Shown: positions 34,954 to 43,402, counted from the first letter of the stretch. The stretch is 64,000 nt of DNA from Rhizobium sp. CIAT894 (GCF_000172795.2 NZ_CP020947.1:2607001-2671000); one strand, 5' to 3'. The notes: a model not told the origin generated them from the sequence alone. A program made the numbers and translations.

Positions 34954-35790
34954 ATGAGCACAGTCACCACCAAGGACGGCGTCGAGATCTTCTACAAGGA
35001 TTGGGGGCCGAAGACCGCCCAGCCGATCATGTTCCATCACGGCTGGCCGCTATGCTCCGATGACTGGGACGCCCAGATGCTGTTCTTTCTCGCGAAGGGC
35101 TACCGGGTCGTCGCCCATGACCGGCGCGGCCATGGGCGCTCCACCCAGGTCGGCGACGGTCACGATATGGATCATTACGCCGCCGATGCCGCAGCCGTCG
35201 TCGAGCATCTCGATCTCAGGAACACAGTCCATATCGGCCACTCCACCGGCGGCGGCGAAGCGACCCACTATGTCGCCCGCCATGGCCAGCCGCAGGGCCG
35301 AGTCGCCAAGCTCGTCATCATCGGCGCCGTGCCGCCTATCATGGTGAAAACGGCTGCCAATCCCGGCGGCCTGCCGATCGAGGTCTTCGACGACCTGCGC
35401 CGGCAGCTCGCCGCCAATCGCGCGCAATTCTATCGCGACCTGCCGGCCGGCCCGTTCTACAGCTTCAACCGGCCGGGTGCGAAGGTGTCGGAGCCGATCG
35501 TCAACAATTGGTGGCGCCAGGGCATGATCGGCGGCGCCAAGGCGCATTACGACGGCATCAAGGCCTTTTCTGAAACCGATTTCACCGAAGACCTGAAAAT
35601 CATTACCGTGCCGACCTTCGTCATGCATGGCGACGACGACCAGATCGTGCCGATCGCCGACTCTGCCCTGCTCTCGTCCAAGCTGCTGCAGAACGCGACG
35701 CTGAAGGTCTACGAGAAATTTCCGCACGGCATGTGCACCACCCATGCCGACATCATCAATCCCGACATCCTCGCCTTCATCAAGGGCTGA
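34954..35790 (+). CDS. alpha/beta hydrolase, cofactor-free chloroperoxidase type
   Basis: A 278-aa alpha/beta hydrolase of the non-haem haloperoxidase/arylesterase group. [17 protein letters not shown] at the start, oxyanion [12 protein letters not shown], nucleophile Ser in [20 protein letters not shown], acid Asp in [12 protein letters not shown] and His in [13 protein letters not shown] are all present. In vivo it is more likely an esterase or lactonase than a halogenating enzyme. ATG 34954 with GAGGAGCCCAGAG in front. Monocistronic, with a perfect 13-bp hairpin after the stop. Confidence 0.9.
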   Translation: MSTVTTKDGVEIFYKDWGPKTAQPIMFHHGWPLCSDDWDAQMLFFLAKGYRVVAHDRRGHGRSTQVGDGHDMDHYAADAAAVVEHLDLRNTVHIGHSTGGGEATHYVARHGQPQGRVAKLVIIGAVPPIMVKTAANPGGLPIEVFDDLRRQLAANRAQFYRDLPAGPFYSFNRPGAKVSEPIVNNWWRQGMIGGAKAHYDGIKAFSETDFTEDLKIITVPTFVMHGDDDQIVPIADSALLSSKLLQNATLKVYEKFPHGMCTTHADIINPDILAFIKG

Positions 35791-35797
35791 TCCGCCA

Positions 35798-35827
35798 GGC
35801 CGCCGGGCGCTATGGCGCCCGGCGGCC
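35798..35827 (+). terminator. strong GC hairpin after the hydrolase gene
   Basis: GGCCGCCGGGCGC-TATG-GCGCCCGGCGGCC, a perfect 13-bp stem 7 bp after the stop. No T-tract, so it may work by stabilising the mRNA end. Confidence 0.6.
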
Positions 35828-35966
35828 GGCACGACCTGCCCGACACGGCAAGATCTCGTCAGCCGCGGGTTGCAGCAAACGGGCTGCGCCCTGCCCGCCT
35901 CGGCCGTTGATGGTCGGTTGCACGTTTTCCGATGAAACCGTTTTCGCCGCTTTGCGTTTAGCGGCC

Positions 35967-36143
35967 ATGACCAGAGAACGTGAACCCTCATCAAAGGCTT
36001 ACCGGCAGGATCGTTTCGAAAACACCGAGCGAGCCGCCAAGGAAACCATCGAGGCGGAGCAGCGCGCTCGCCGGGAGAAGACCAAGCGGCTGAAGGAACT
36101 GCGCCTGTCGCAGCAAAGCGGCAAGGACCCCGCCACCGAATAG
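35967..36143 (+). CDS. small basic hypothetical protein, 58 aa
   Basis: MTREREPSSKAYRQDRFENT, ERAAKETIEAEQRARREKTK, RLKELRLSQQSGKDPATE: highly charged, predicted helical, no signal or TM. Similar small proteins are common in rhizobial genomes. The ribosome site is poor (GCGGCC), but codon choice is good. Function unknown. Confidence 0.55.
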   Translation: MTREREPSSKAYRQDRFENTERAAKETIEAEQRARREKTKRLKELRLSQQSGKDPATE

Positions 36144-36335
36144 GTCCCCACGCGCGCGCCGCCTGTCGGGCCGATGCGCCCGCCTGTCTCATCCCGAGCC
36201 GCGCAAGCCCTTGTCCGCATTTCCACGTCACGAATTGTTTTGTATTTCGGACCTTCGCCCATCTTGTAGAGCCAGGATCGTGAAATTATCTTTTTCACAA
36301 TAGCGATTCACGGCATCGAAAAAGGGCAGATTGCG

Positions 36336-36545
36336 ATGTCAGACAAGCTGGTCAACACGCGTGATGAACCGCTCGCATCCGAAGACCTTGATGTGTGCAG
36401 GCGCGTCCACGAAGCCCTCTGCAACGGGCTCGATATCGACAGATCGGGCGCAGAAGCCAACCGCCTTGGCGCTCTGATCATCGAGCTTTACCGGCAAGGC
36501 GTGCATGACGAGAGCCAGCTTCGCTTGCTGGCTGGCGGCAAATAA
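36336..36545 (+). CDS. small conserved hypothetical protein, 69 aa
   Basis: MSDKLVNTRDEPLASEDLDV, CRRVHEALCNGLDIDRSGAE, ANRLGALIIELYRQGVHDES: a short helical soluble protein of a type frequent in rhizobia. ATG 36336 follows AAAAAGGGCAGATTGCG. The 207-base spacer after it holds only the leader of the BA14K gene. Function unknown. Confidence 0.65.
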   Translation: MSDKLVNTRDEPLASEDLDVCRRVHEALCNGLDIDRSGAEANRLGALIIELYRQGVHDESQLRLLAGGK

Positions 36546-36752
36546 GGGCGACAGCGCGCCATCCGCATAGGCTCGAATTCAGCATTTGCTTCGGTCTCCA
36601 GCAGGCACGCGCCGCTGCGGGCGGCCGAGTTTCGTCTTGCCCTTTACGTTAGTCGAGACGCACATACATCAACCCCTCCCATCCCGGAATGAAACTTAAT
36701 CCCTTCCGCTGCGTTACGCCTTCGATACATCCGTTTACCCAAGGTGAGTGAA

Positions 36753-37256
36753 ATGAACAGAATCGCCATCATTGCCCTGTCTATAGCGACGGCCTTCTCC
36801 GGAATGCCGGCCTCGGCAGGTCCGGCCTTCGTGCCGAGCCCGATGCAGGCAGCGGCGCAACCGGCGCCCGGAAATCCCGACATAACGACCGTTGGCTGCA
36901 ACAACTTCACCAATTGCCCGGGTCAGTTCGGCAGGAATGATGACGACTGGTATCGCAAACGCCATCATTATCGTGATCGCAACTACTACGGGGACCGCGA
37001 CTACCGCCGAAACGATCGTTATGGCTGGGATCGCCGCTACGACCGCCGGTATCACCACCACGACAATACCGGCGCCATCATTGGCGGCCTGGCCGCCGGC
37101 GCCCTCCTCGGCGGCATCATCGCCTCGCAGCCGCGAGCCTATCGTTCGACCGGCTACAGCTCGCACGAAGATTATTGCTACAGCCGCTACCGGTCCTACC
37201 GCGCCTACGACAACACCTACCAGCCGAGCTACGGCCCGCGCCGCCAGTGCCGTTGA
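36753..37256 (+). CDS. BA14K family secreted protein
   Basis: A 167-aa exported protein. Signal peptide MNRIAIIALSIATAFSGMPA, a stretch of Tyr/Arg/His/Asp-rich repeats (about 60-105, e.g. RDRNYYGDRDYRRNDRYGWD), a glycine zipper (AIIGGLAAGALLGGIIAS) and a C-terminal BA14K motif (HEDYCYSRYRSYRAYDNTYQ ending in RRQC). BA14K was first described as a Brucella immunoreactive protein with lectin-like activity; in rhizobia the role is unknown. ATG 36753 with AAGGTGAG upstream; the GTG at 36744 sits in the ribosome site. A good terminator follows. Confidence 0.85.
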   Translation: MNRIAIIALSIATAFSGMPASAGPAFVPSPMQAAAQPAPGNPDITTVGCNNFTNCPGQFGRNDDDWYRKRHHYRDRNYYGDRDYRRNDRYGWDRRYDRRYHHHDNTGAIIGGLAAGALLGGIIASQPRAYRSTGYSSHEDYCYSRYRSYRAYDNTYQPSYGPRRQCR

Positions 37257-37276
37257 ACCCGTTCGTCTGCCGGCAC

Positions 37277-37310
37277 AAGCCTCGCATCAAGATCGTGCGG
37301 GGCTTTTTTT
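37277..37310 (+). terminator. rho-independent terminator of the BA14K gene
   Basis: AAGCCTCGCA, 9-nt loop, TGCGGGGCTT followed by TTTTT; 10-bp stem with one G-T pair, 20 bp after the stop. Confidence 0.8.
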
Positions 37311-37326
37311 ATGCCGCGGGGACAAC

Positions 37327-37434
37327 GCAAAGAAAGAAGGCCTCGACCGGCTCGTCATCCTCTGCAACGAGGACAATCACGCCTCGCGGCGGGTGATCGA
37401 GCGCAATGGCGGCGAATTGAGAGCGGCCGTCTGA
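37327..37434 (+). pseudogene. C-terminal fragment of a GNAT acetyltransferase
   Basis: AKKEGLDRLVILCNEDNHAS and RRVIERNGGELRAAV then stop. The pattern (CxxDNxASxxVIExNGG) is the usual end of GNAT proteins, but nothing of the acetyl-CoA site remains upstream; the terminator of the BA14K gene lies right before it. Confidence 0.55.
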
Positions 37435-37456
37435 TACCGTTGCGATGACTGACGCT

Positions 37457-37999
37457 TCAGGCGGTTTCGTTGCTTGCCGCGCAATAGACCGAGAAGGCCT
37501 GAAGATAGGCCTGCACCCTGGAACGGTTCCCTGCCGTCTCGACGGCCTGAAACACCTCGGCCGGCTCCAGTTTCATCAGCGGAAGTCGGAGGAAGATATG
37601 ATCCGCGAACCGGTCGGTGATGGTTGCAAGCACGATGCGAAGACCGGCCAGCATGTCGTCGCCCCGATGGGATGCGTGCAGCAGAGCGATCGGCTTGTGG
37701 ACGATCTCATCTCCCGATACGAGCCAGTCGATCGCATTCTTGAGACCGCCGGGGATGGATCGCACATATTCCGGACTGGCAATGATCACCCCGTCGCTCT
37801 GAGCGATCAGAGCGACGAAATCCCGCACCGCCGCCGGCAGAGATTCCCCCTCGAGATCCGGCGAGAACACCGGCAAACCTCCCACGCCATCGAAGATCGT
37901 AATCTCGATCTCACATGGCGCGACGGCGCTGACAGCCCGCAGCATTGATGTATTGGTGGAATTGCGCCGAGCGCTGCCGGATATTGCGAGAATCTTCAT
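37457..37999 (-). CDS. NADPH-dependent FMN reductase
   Basis: A 180-aa flavodoxin-like reductase. The FMN phosphate loop is ISGSARRNSTNTSMLRA and the isoalloxazine site ASPEYVRSIPGGLKNAIDWL; both match the NADPH:FMN reductase/chromate reductase family. It reduces free flavin or quinones with NADPH in the cytosol. Full length. ATG 37999; single gene with no clear partner. Confidence 0.9.
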   Translation of the reverse strand: MKILAISGSARRNSTNTSMLRAVSAVAPCEIEITIFDGVGGLPVFSPDLEGESLPAAVRDFVALIAQSDGVIIASPEYVRSIPGGLKNAIDWLVSGDEIVHKPIALLHASHRGDDMLAGLRIVLATITDRFADHIFLRLPLMKLEPAEVFQAVETAGNRSRVQAYLQAFSVYCAASNETA

Positions 38000-38204
38000 G
38001 GCCCTAACAGCGATCGATTGATCGTGGCTGTCAACGCAAAAGGCTGCGGCGCCGCGCGTCTATTCATTCAGATAGAAAAGGATGCTGCAAGGCTTTGAAT
38101 TGCGCGATTGAGTGATGATCAAAAGCGACTTTTGCTTGCACCGGCCGAGCCCGGCGTTAGCCTGCTTTCCAATCCTCACAACTGCCGAATCGGCGGGAAT
38201 ACAT

Positions 38205-39224
38205 ATGACGGCTTTGATCGAGGCACGGGGCGTCAGCAAACGCTTCCGGCAGCACAAGAGATTTCCGGGTTTTCTGGGCGCCCTGAAGACGCTGGTGACG
38301 AGCGAATATACGGAAGTTCAGGCGGTTTCCGACATCGATTTCGACGTCGCGGCCGGCGAAGCCGTCGGTTATCTCGGCCCCAATGGCGCCGGCAAATCCA
38401 CCATGATCAAGATGATGACCGGCATCCTGGTGCCGAGCGCCGGCGCGCTGACGGTGCTCGGCCGGACGCCGCATCTTAAGCGGATGGACAACGCGCGCGA
38501 GATCGGCGTTGTGTTCGGCCAGCGCAGCCAGCTCTGGTGGGACCTGCCGCTGGTCGACAGTTTCACCTTGCACCAGCGCATCTATGACATTCCCATTGCC
38601 CGCTATGCGGACAATCTCCGGCGCTTCAGCGAGCTGCTCGATCTCAGCCCGTTTCTCGACCGCGCTGTGCGCCAGCTCAGCCTCGGCCAGCGCATGCGCG
38701 CCGAGATCGTCATGTCGCTGTTGCACGACCCGAAGATCCTGTTTCTCGACGAACCCACGATCGGGCTCGACGTGGTCGCCAAGGATGCCGTGCGGCGCTT
38801 TCTTGCCGAAATCAACCGCGAACGCGGCGTCACCATCATCCTCACCACCCATGACCTGCAGGACATCGAGACCATCTGTCCCCGCCTGATCATGGTCGAT
38901 CACTCGAGGCTGATCTTCGACGGCGAATTGAGGAGCCTGCGGGCGGCATTGGGCTCGGCCCGGCGGCTGACGCTGGAATTTGCCAGCGACCCCGGGCCTT
39001 TGCCGCTGAGCACGGCCTCGCTCGTCAGCGACGAGGGGTTGCGCAAGAACTATCTGATCGAGCGCGAGGACGTATCGCTGGTCAAAGTCCTGTCGGAAGT
39101 CGGCAGCGGGCGCGATCTCAAGGACGTGGCACTGCACGAGCCCGACATCGAAGAAGTCATCCGCAACTTCTACCAGCGTCGCAGTGCCGATCAGCGCCGC
39201 AACGCCGAGGCCCGAGCCTCATGA
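38205..39224 (+). CDS. ABC-2 type exporter, ATP-binding protein
   Basis: A 339-aa ATPase. Walker A GYLGPNGAGKSTMIKMMTG (about 67), Q-loop FGQRSQLWWDLP, signature LSLGQRMRAEIVMSLLHDP, Walker B ILFLDEPTIGLD and H-loop TTHDLQ are complete. The sequence belongs to the COG4586 group (daunorubicin-like exporters), which pairs with two permeases of the ABC-2 type. ATG 38205 was chosen: the upstream in-frame 31 codons do not belong to the family. First gene of a three-gene operon; its stop overlaps the next start (ATGA). Substrate unknown. Confidence 0.92.
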   Translation: MTALIEARGVSKRFRQHKRFPGFLGALKTLVTSEYTEVQAVSDIDFDVAAGEAVGYLGPNGAGKSTMIKMMTGILVPSAGALTVLGRTPHLKRMDNAREIGVVFGQRSQLWWDLPLVDSFTLHQRIYDIPIARYADNLRRFSELLDLSPFLDRAVRQLSLGQRMRAEIVMSLLHDPKILFLDEPTIGLDVVAKDAVRRFLAEINRERGVTIILTTHDLQDIETICPRLIMVDHSRLIFDGELRSLRAALGSARRLTLEFASDPGPLPLSTASLVSDEGLRKNYLIEREDVSLVKVLSEVGSGRDLKDVALHEPDIEEVIRNFYQRRSADQRRNAEARAS

Positions 39225-40021
39225 GCGCCTACTTCGCCTTTGCGCGCAGCTCCTTCCATTCGCAGCTCGCCTACCGCAACGAAGTCTGGGCCAACATCTT
39301 CGGCAAGCTCGTGCAGGTCTTTGCGCGTGTCGCCATCTGGCAGGCGGCCTATGCCGGTGTCGGCGCGATGGTGGTCGATGGGGTCTCGCTGCAGCAGATG
39401 GTGACCTATGCCCTGCTGGGCGGCGCGGTCATGGGGGCGACCCGCCCTGAAAGGATCATCGGCGAGATCGGCCGGTCGCTGAAATCAGGCGATGTCGCGA
39501 TCTGGCTGCTCAAGCCCTTGTCCTATCCGCTCTATCTCTTTGCCAACGAATGCGGCAGCTTTTTCTATCGCCTGGCAAGCCAGGTCATTCCGACCGTCGC
39601 CTTCACCGCCTTGTTTTACGGCATGCTGCCGCCGGCGAGCCCGTTTCATGGCCTCATGTTCATCGCCTTCTGGGCGCTGTCCTTCACGCTGCTGTTCCTG
39701 ATGTCGGCGCTCCTCGGCCTGGTGGCTTTCTGGCTGATGACCAGCTTCTCGCTGGACTGGATCCTCGGCGCCCTGCTGCAATTGTTCTCCGGCCTTTTGG
39801 TGCCCTTCTGGTTCTTCCCCGAACCTCTGGCGACGATTGCCCGCCATCTGCCCTTTGCCTGGGTGGTCTATTATCCCAATGCCGTCTATCTCGGCAGGCT
39901 TTCTGCCACCGATGTCTGGCTTCATCTCGGCCTCGGCCTCGGCTGGGCCGCCCTGTTCCTGGCCGGCGTCCTTTTTCTGTGGCGCGCAGCTTCCGGCCGC
40001 ATCACCGTGCAGGGAGGTTGA
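39221..40021 (+). CDS. ABC-2 type exporter permease 1
   Basis: A 266-aa six-TM permease of the COG4587 type. The start YFAFARSSFHSQLAYRNEVW with a cytosolic elbow helix, GDVAIWLLKPLSYPLYLFAN and FWFFPEPLATIARHLPFAWV are usual for this family. It forms the channel with permease 2 and is driven by the ATPase upstream. ATG 39221 overlaps the ATPase stop by 4 bp, so translation is coupled. Confidence 0.9.
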   Translation: MSAYFAFARSSFHSQLAYRNEVWANIFGKLVQVFARVAIWQAAYAGVGAMVVDGVSLQQMVTYALLGGAVMGATRPERIIGEIGRSLKSGDVAIWLLKPLSYPLYLFANECGSFFYRLASQVIPTVAFTALFYGMLPPASPFHGLMFIAFWALSFTLLFLMSALLGLVAFWLMTSFSLDWILGALLQLFSGLLVPFWFFPEPLATIARHLPFAWVVYYPNAVYLGRLSATDVWLHLGLGLGWAALFLAGVLFLWRAASGRITVQGG

Positions 40022-40023
40022 TC

Positions 40024-40827
40024 GTGCTCATTCATCATCTGCGGGTCCTGCCGCTGCTGGTGCGGATGCATGTCCGCTCGCAGATGGAATATCGCGGCGC
40101 TTTCTGGCTCGATCGTTTTGCGCAGATCCTCTCCTATGGCAGCGTCTTCGCCACCATCGGCATCCTGCTTGCCCGCTTCGACACGCTCGGCGGCTGGACC
40201 TGGCCGGAGCTCGCGCTGTTGTTCAGCTTTCAACTGCTGGCCTATTCGCTCGGCGCGGCGATGAGCTTCGTGCAACTGCGCGATCTGGAAGAACTGGTGC
40301 GGCTCGGCACCTTCGATACGCTGCTGGTCAAACCGTTCAGCCCCTGGGCCTATCTGATCTTTTCCGGCCTCAATATCGGCTATACCGGCCACGTCATCCT
40401 GGCCGTGGCGCTGATGGGCTGGGCCGTCCTGTCCGTGGATTTCGCCTGGTCGGTCTGGTCCGTGTCGTTCTTCTTGGCCGCGCTCATCAGCGCGACGCTG
40501 GTGACGGGGGCGCTGATCACCATGATCGGCGCCACGGCGTTGATCTGGGTGCGTTCCAACCACTTGTTCTCGATCTTCTTCGGCTGTTGGGAATTGAACC
40601 GCTATCCCCTCAACATCTTCCCCGGCGGCATTCAGATCACCCTCATCACCGCGGTTCCGCTGGCGCTGACCAGTTCGGTCCCGGTCGGCGCCCTGCTCGG
40701 CAAAACCATCCCGATCCTCGGGGATTGGGCCGGGCCCGTGGCTCTTGCCGCCGGCCCGATCTGGGTGTTGATCGCCATGGCTTATTGGCGATACGCCACC
40801 GGCAAATATCAGGGCGCCGGCGGCTGA
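40024..40827 (+). CDS. ABC-2 type exporter permease 2, GTG start
   Basis: A 267-aa six-TM permease of the COG3694 type, second channel half. It starts at GTG 40024, two bases after the stop of permease 1, with GGGAGG seven bases in front. Conserved pieces: RSQMEYRGAFWLDRFAQILS, DLEELVRLGTFDTLLVKPFS, FGCWELNRYPLNIFPGGIQI. It closes the operon; an HxlR regulator gene converges on it. Routine calling on ATG would miss or misplace this start. Confidence 0.9.
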   Translation: MLIHHLRVLPLLVRMHVRSQMEYRGAFWLDRFAQILSYGSVFATIGILLARFDTLGGWTWPELALLFSFQLLAYSLGAAMSFVQLRDLEELVRLGTFDTLLVKPFSPWAYLIFSGLNIGYTGHVILAVALMGWAVLSVDFAWSVWSVSFFLAALISATLVTGALITMIGATALIWVRSNHLFSIFFGCWELNRYPLNIFPGGIQITLITAVPLALTSSVPVGALLGKTIPILGDWAGPVALAAGPIWVLIAMAYWRYATGKYQGAGG

Positions 40828-40842
40828 TCGGGCAAGCGTGCG

Positions 40843-41364
40843 TCAGGATACCTGCGACAACGATCTGGCACGGACTTCGAGGAACGCCGCCGTCAGCTTC
40901 GCGAGCACCGCCGATGTGCACGTCCCGTTGGCTCCGCCGATCGGATCGACGATATGGATCTGCCGAAGATCCTCCATGAATTCGTCCCAGAGCGGCGGCC
41001 CGCCCTCTTCGAGAAGTTCGGCGCGGATGCTGAGATCCTCGCTGACAGGCAGATGGCGCCGGCCCCAGGCGCCGATCATGGCGAAGACGGGAACGAGCTG
41101 GATCGCCGGCTCCGTCAGGCTGTAGATGGCTTTCTGGCTGTGGCTCGGATCATCGCGTTTACTGATGAACCCGAGCGAGAGCAGTCGCTTCAACCTGGCT
41201 GCCAGAATATTGGAGGCGATCCCCTCCTGCGAATGGGTCAGAAGCTCGCGGAAATGCCGGCGGTTGCCAAACATGATGTCCCGGATGATGATGAGGCTCC
41301 ACCTGTCGCCCAGCACCTCCATCGTCAGGTTGATCGGGCAGCCCGACCGCAGTTCGATATCCAC
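40843..41364 (-). CDS. HxlR family transcriptional regulator, GTG start
   Basis: A 173-aa winged-helix regulator. DIELRSGCPINLTMEVLGDR with the family's N-terminal Cys, WSLIIIRDIMFGNRRHFREL and IASNILAARLKRLLSLGFIS form the HTH. The C-terminal 60 residues beyond the usual domain are extra. The GTG at 41364 with AAGGAGATGTTTC upstream keeps the conserved Cys; starting at the internal ATG would lose it. Divergent from the RibD-like gene, with an 11-bp inverted repeat between them. HxlR regulators often sense thiol-reactive compounds by that Cys. Confidence 0.87.
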   Translation of the reverse strand: MDIELRSGCPINLTMEVLGDRWSLIIIRDIMFGNRRHFRELLTHSQEGIASNILAARLKRLLSLGFISKRDDPSHSQKAIYSLTEPAIQLVPVFAMIGAWGRRHLPVSEDLSIRAELLEEGGPPLWDEFMEDLRQIHIVDPIGGANGTCTSAVLAKLTAAFLEVRARSLSQVS

Positions 41365-41382
41365 GAAACATCTCCTTCTAGA

Positions 41383-41426
41383 GCAATTCCAGGAAAAGTG
41401 CGAAGCGGTTTTCCGTCCGGAATTGC
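41383..41426. repeat. nested palindrome, type C, second copy
   Basis: GCAATTCC-AGGAAAAGTGCGAAGCGGTTTTCCGTCC-GGAATTGC. Same inner part as the copy at 6867 but with other outer arms that still pair. Confidence 0.8.
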
Positions 41427-41437
41427 GTAAAAAAAAG

Positions 41438-41480
41438 TTAGAGCGGTTCAGCGCTTTCATAAAAACCTGAACCGCTCTAA
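41438..41480. repeat. 14-bp perfect inverted repeat
   Basis: TTAGAGCGGTTCAG, 15-nt spacer, CTGAACCGCTCTAA. Sits in the HxlR/RibD-like spacer next to the type C repeat. Confidence 0.8.
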
Positions 41481-41526
41481 AACTGGTTGCAATATAGGAT
41501 CACATATGCGACAAAGCAACTAGTTT
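41480..41526. promoter_or_regulatory. candidate HxlR operator
   Basis: AAACTGGTTGC (41480-41490) and GCAACTAGTTT (41516-41526) are inverted with one mismatch, 25 bp apart, just upstream of the RibD-like gene's ribosome site. Confidence 0.45.
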
Positions 41527-41552
41527 TAAAACGCAATCAGATGGAGGAAAGC

Positions 41553-42194
41553 ATGTCCAAGGTGCGTGTTGCAGCGTTTTCCCTTTCCGTGGACGGCTTC
41601 GGGGCCGGGCCGGAGCAGAGCTTGAACGATCCGCTCGGAAAGCGGGGGCCGGAAATGTTCCAATGGTTCTTCCACACCCGCACTTTCCGGGCGATGCAGG
41701 GAAAGGACGACGGTTCGTCGGGGGTCGACGAGGATTATGCGGCCCGCGGCATGGCCAATTTCGGCGCCTTCATCCTCGGACGGAACATGTTCGGTCCCAT
41801 CCGCGGCAACTGGCCCGACGAGGCCTGGAAGGGCTGGTGGGGGCCGAACCCGCCCTACCACGCACCGACTTTCATCCTCACGCACTACCCGCGCGAGCCG
41901 ATCGTCATGGAGGGCGGCACGACCTTCCACTTCGTCACCGGCGGCATTCATGAGGCACTCGAAAAGGCGAAAGCGGCCGCAGGCGACAAAGACGTGAAGA
42001 TCGGCGGCGGCGTCAGCACCGTCCGCCAATATCTGCAGGCCGGCCTGATCGACGAATTGCATTTCGCCATCTCGCCCGTCGTACTCGGCAAGGGCGAAGC
42101 GATGTTTGCAGGCATCGATTTGCCCGCCCTCGGCTTCCGCGTCGTAGAACATGTCGCCACCGAACACGCCACGCATATCGTCCTGGCGAAATAA
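41553..42194 (+). CDS. dihydrofolate reductase-like protein (RibD C-terminal domain)
   Basis: A 213-aa protein of the DHFR-like RibD_C fold. The start SKVRVAAFSLSVDGFGAG is the strand and Met-20-like loop, FGAFILGRNMFGPIRGNW the NADPH site, VKIGGGVSTVRQYLQAGLID the second conserved loop and ELHFAISPVVLGKGEAMFAG the closing strands. Such stand-alone proteins are NADPH reductases of unknown substrate. ATG 41553 with GGAGGAAAGC in front. Probably controlled by the divergent HxlR regulator. Confidence 0.9.
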   Translation: MSKVRVAAFSLSVDGFGAGPEQSLNDPLGKRGPEMFQWFFHTRTFRAMQGKDDGSSGVDEDYAARGMANFGAFILGRNMFGPIRGNWPDEAWKGWWGPNPPYHAPTFILTHYPREPIVMEGGTTFHFVTGGIHEALEKAKAAAGDKDVKIGGGVSTVRQYLQAGLIDELHFAISPVVLGKGEAMFAGIDLPALGFRVVEHVATEHATHIVLAK

Positions 42195-42218
42195 CCAGCC
42201 GCAGTCGAATGCCATCTG

Positions 42219-42380
42219 ATGGTCGGCGACTGCGATTTCACCCTCCGGGTCGTGCCCCCCGATCTGGACGGCTACAGGCGTTTCCAGATGGAACATCTCG
42301 GCCGCATCGAAAACGTGCGCAACATCAGAACGAAAATCCCGATGCAGAAGATCAAGCAGTCATGGCAGGTGGCGGTCTGA
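42219..42380 (+). pseudogene. C-terminal fragment of an Lrp/AsnC regulator
   Basis: MVGDCDFTLRVVPPDLDGYR, RFQMEHLGRIENVRNIRTKI, PMQKIKQSWQVAV then stop. This is the end of the RAM effector domain (compare GECDAVLRIVTADLHSYWRF in the regulator at 46792). The DNA-binding half is missing; a stop lies directly upstream. Confidence 0.65.
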
Positions 42381-42385
42381 CAATC

Positions 42386-42784
42386 TCAGGAAAAGAACGG
42401 GGCGCCGGCATTCTTCAATTCGCACGCATTTCCATCGGGATCGACGAACGCTCCGATGACGCCCCAGCTGAAGTGCCTGATATCGACGGCGACGCCCCGG
42501 GACTGGAGTTCTGCCGCCGCAGCCCCGACATCCATGACGTTGAGCCGCAGGATGGTCGGATTCTCGTGGCCCGGCTTTCGGCTGTCCCGCGCCATTCCTC
42601 CGGTTTCGATCATGAGATAGCCGTCGCCGAACCGCAGGCATGTGAGGTCGTCCTGTTCGAACCAGACGGGCAGTTCCAGAATGTCGCGGTAGAAGCGGAC
42701 GCATTCCTCGAAACGTTCTGTTTTGAGTATGATGCCATGGGCTGTCACCTGAAGCGCCCCATTTCTGCCGGCGTCATCGCTCAT
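42386..42784 (-). CDS. VOC family (glyoxalase-like) protein
   Basis: A 132-aa vicinal-oxygen-chelate protein. LQVTAHGIILKTERFEECVR and FYRDILELPVWFEQDDLTCL form the first beta-alpha-beta-beta-beta module, PTILRLNVMDVGAAAAELQS and FVDPDGNACELKNAG the second, with the metal-binding Glu near the end. Could be a dioxygenase, lyase or resistance protein; the sequence does not tell. ATG 42784 follows GGGAGGAGCAACGG. Confidence 0.82.
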   Translation of the reverse strand: MSDDAGRNGALQVTAHGIILKTERFEECVRFYRDILELPVWFEQDDLTCLRFGDGYLMIETGGMARDSRKPGHENPTILRLNVMDVGAAAAELQSRGVAVDIRHFSWGVIGAFVDPDGNACELKNAGAPFFS

Positions 42785-43028
42785 CCGTTGCTCCTCCCGT
42801 CCGGATAGCCTTGACATTATGTTGGCTCGGGGCCGATCGGCAAGCGCGGACCGCCAAGGACATGGCGCCTGAAGGCCGGCCATCCCCGGACATCGGGCTG
42901 CGCCGAACCGTGCCAAAATAGCTGTGGCGCTGATGGGGAATGAGCGTAGAGTGAACCCATCGGCCCATCTGTATCGGCACGACCGCTTGAGAGATCATAG
43001 GTGCTCTTGCCGCTTCACGGGGGACGCC

Positions 43029-43232
43029 ATGCTCTTATCGCTCATCTCACTCAACGATGATGAAATAGCAATCGTCACCAATGCCGTTCGGCAATGGTGC
43101 TGCGAGAAGAAGCTCGACATAGATAGTCTCGAAGGGCGCCGCGCCATCACCGTTGCCGTCGATCTCATCCAGATGAACACGGACCACGACAAGCTTTTTG
43201 CCGAGCTATCGAAGCAGTTGAACCACCAGTAG
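43029..43232 (+). CDS. small hypothetical protein, 67 aa
   Basis: MLLSLISLNDDEIAIVTNAV, RQWCCEKKLDIDSLEGRRAI, TVAVDLIQMNTDHDKLFAEL: helical, soluble, with a Cys-Cys pair. The style (short protein ending in helix, annotated as hypothetical throughout Rhizobium) is familiar; no function is known. The ATG follows GGGGGACGCC. Confidence 0.6.
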   Translation: MLLSLISLNDDEIAIVTNAVRQWCCEKKLDIDSLEGRRAITVAVDLIQMNTDHDKLFAELSKQLNHQ

Positions 43233-43402
43233 ACTGCCGCCCGCGACCTGTTTCCCTCTGAACGACGGGCGCCGGCACCATAAGAATCCGGCGCGGCGCG
43301 TCGGCGCCGTGAACGGCTCGGGCCAAGCCAAGGAAATCGCCCCGCTCAAGACGATAGACACTCACCCAATCGACATCGACTGCGCAAAACCGCCTGCCCC
43401 GT

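Noticed and set aside
35050..36231. 393-aa reverse frame opposite the chloroperoxidase-type gene
   Set aside because: Antisense shadow; the forward gene has a complete catalytic triad.
36680..36720. GGAAT...CGTT as an EcfG general-stress promoter before the BA14K gene
   Set aside because: The spacing is too long for the GGAAC-N16/17-CGTT consensus and the first element is imperfect.
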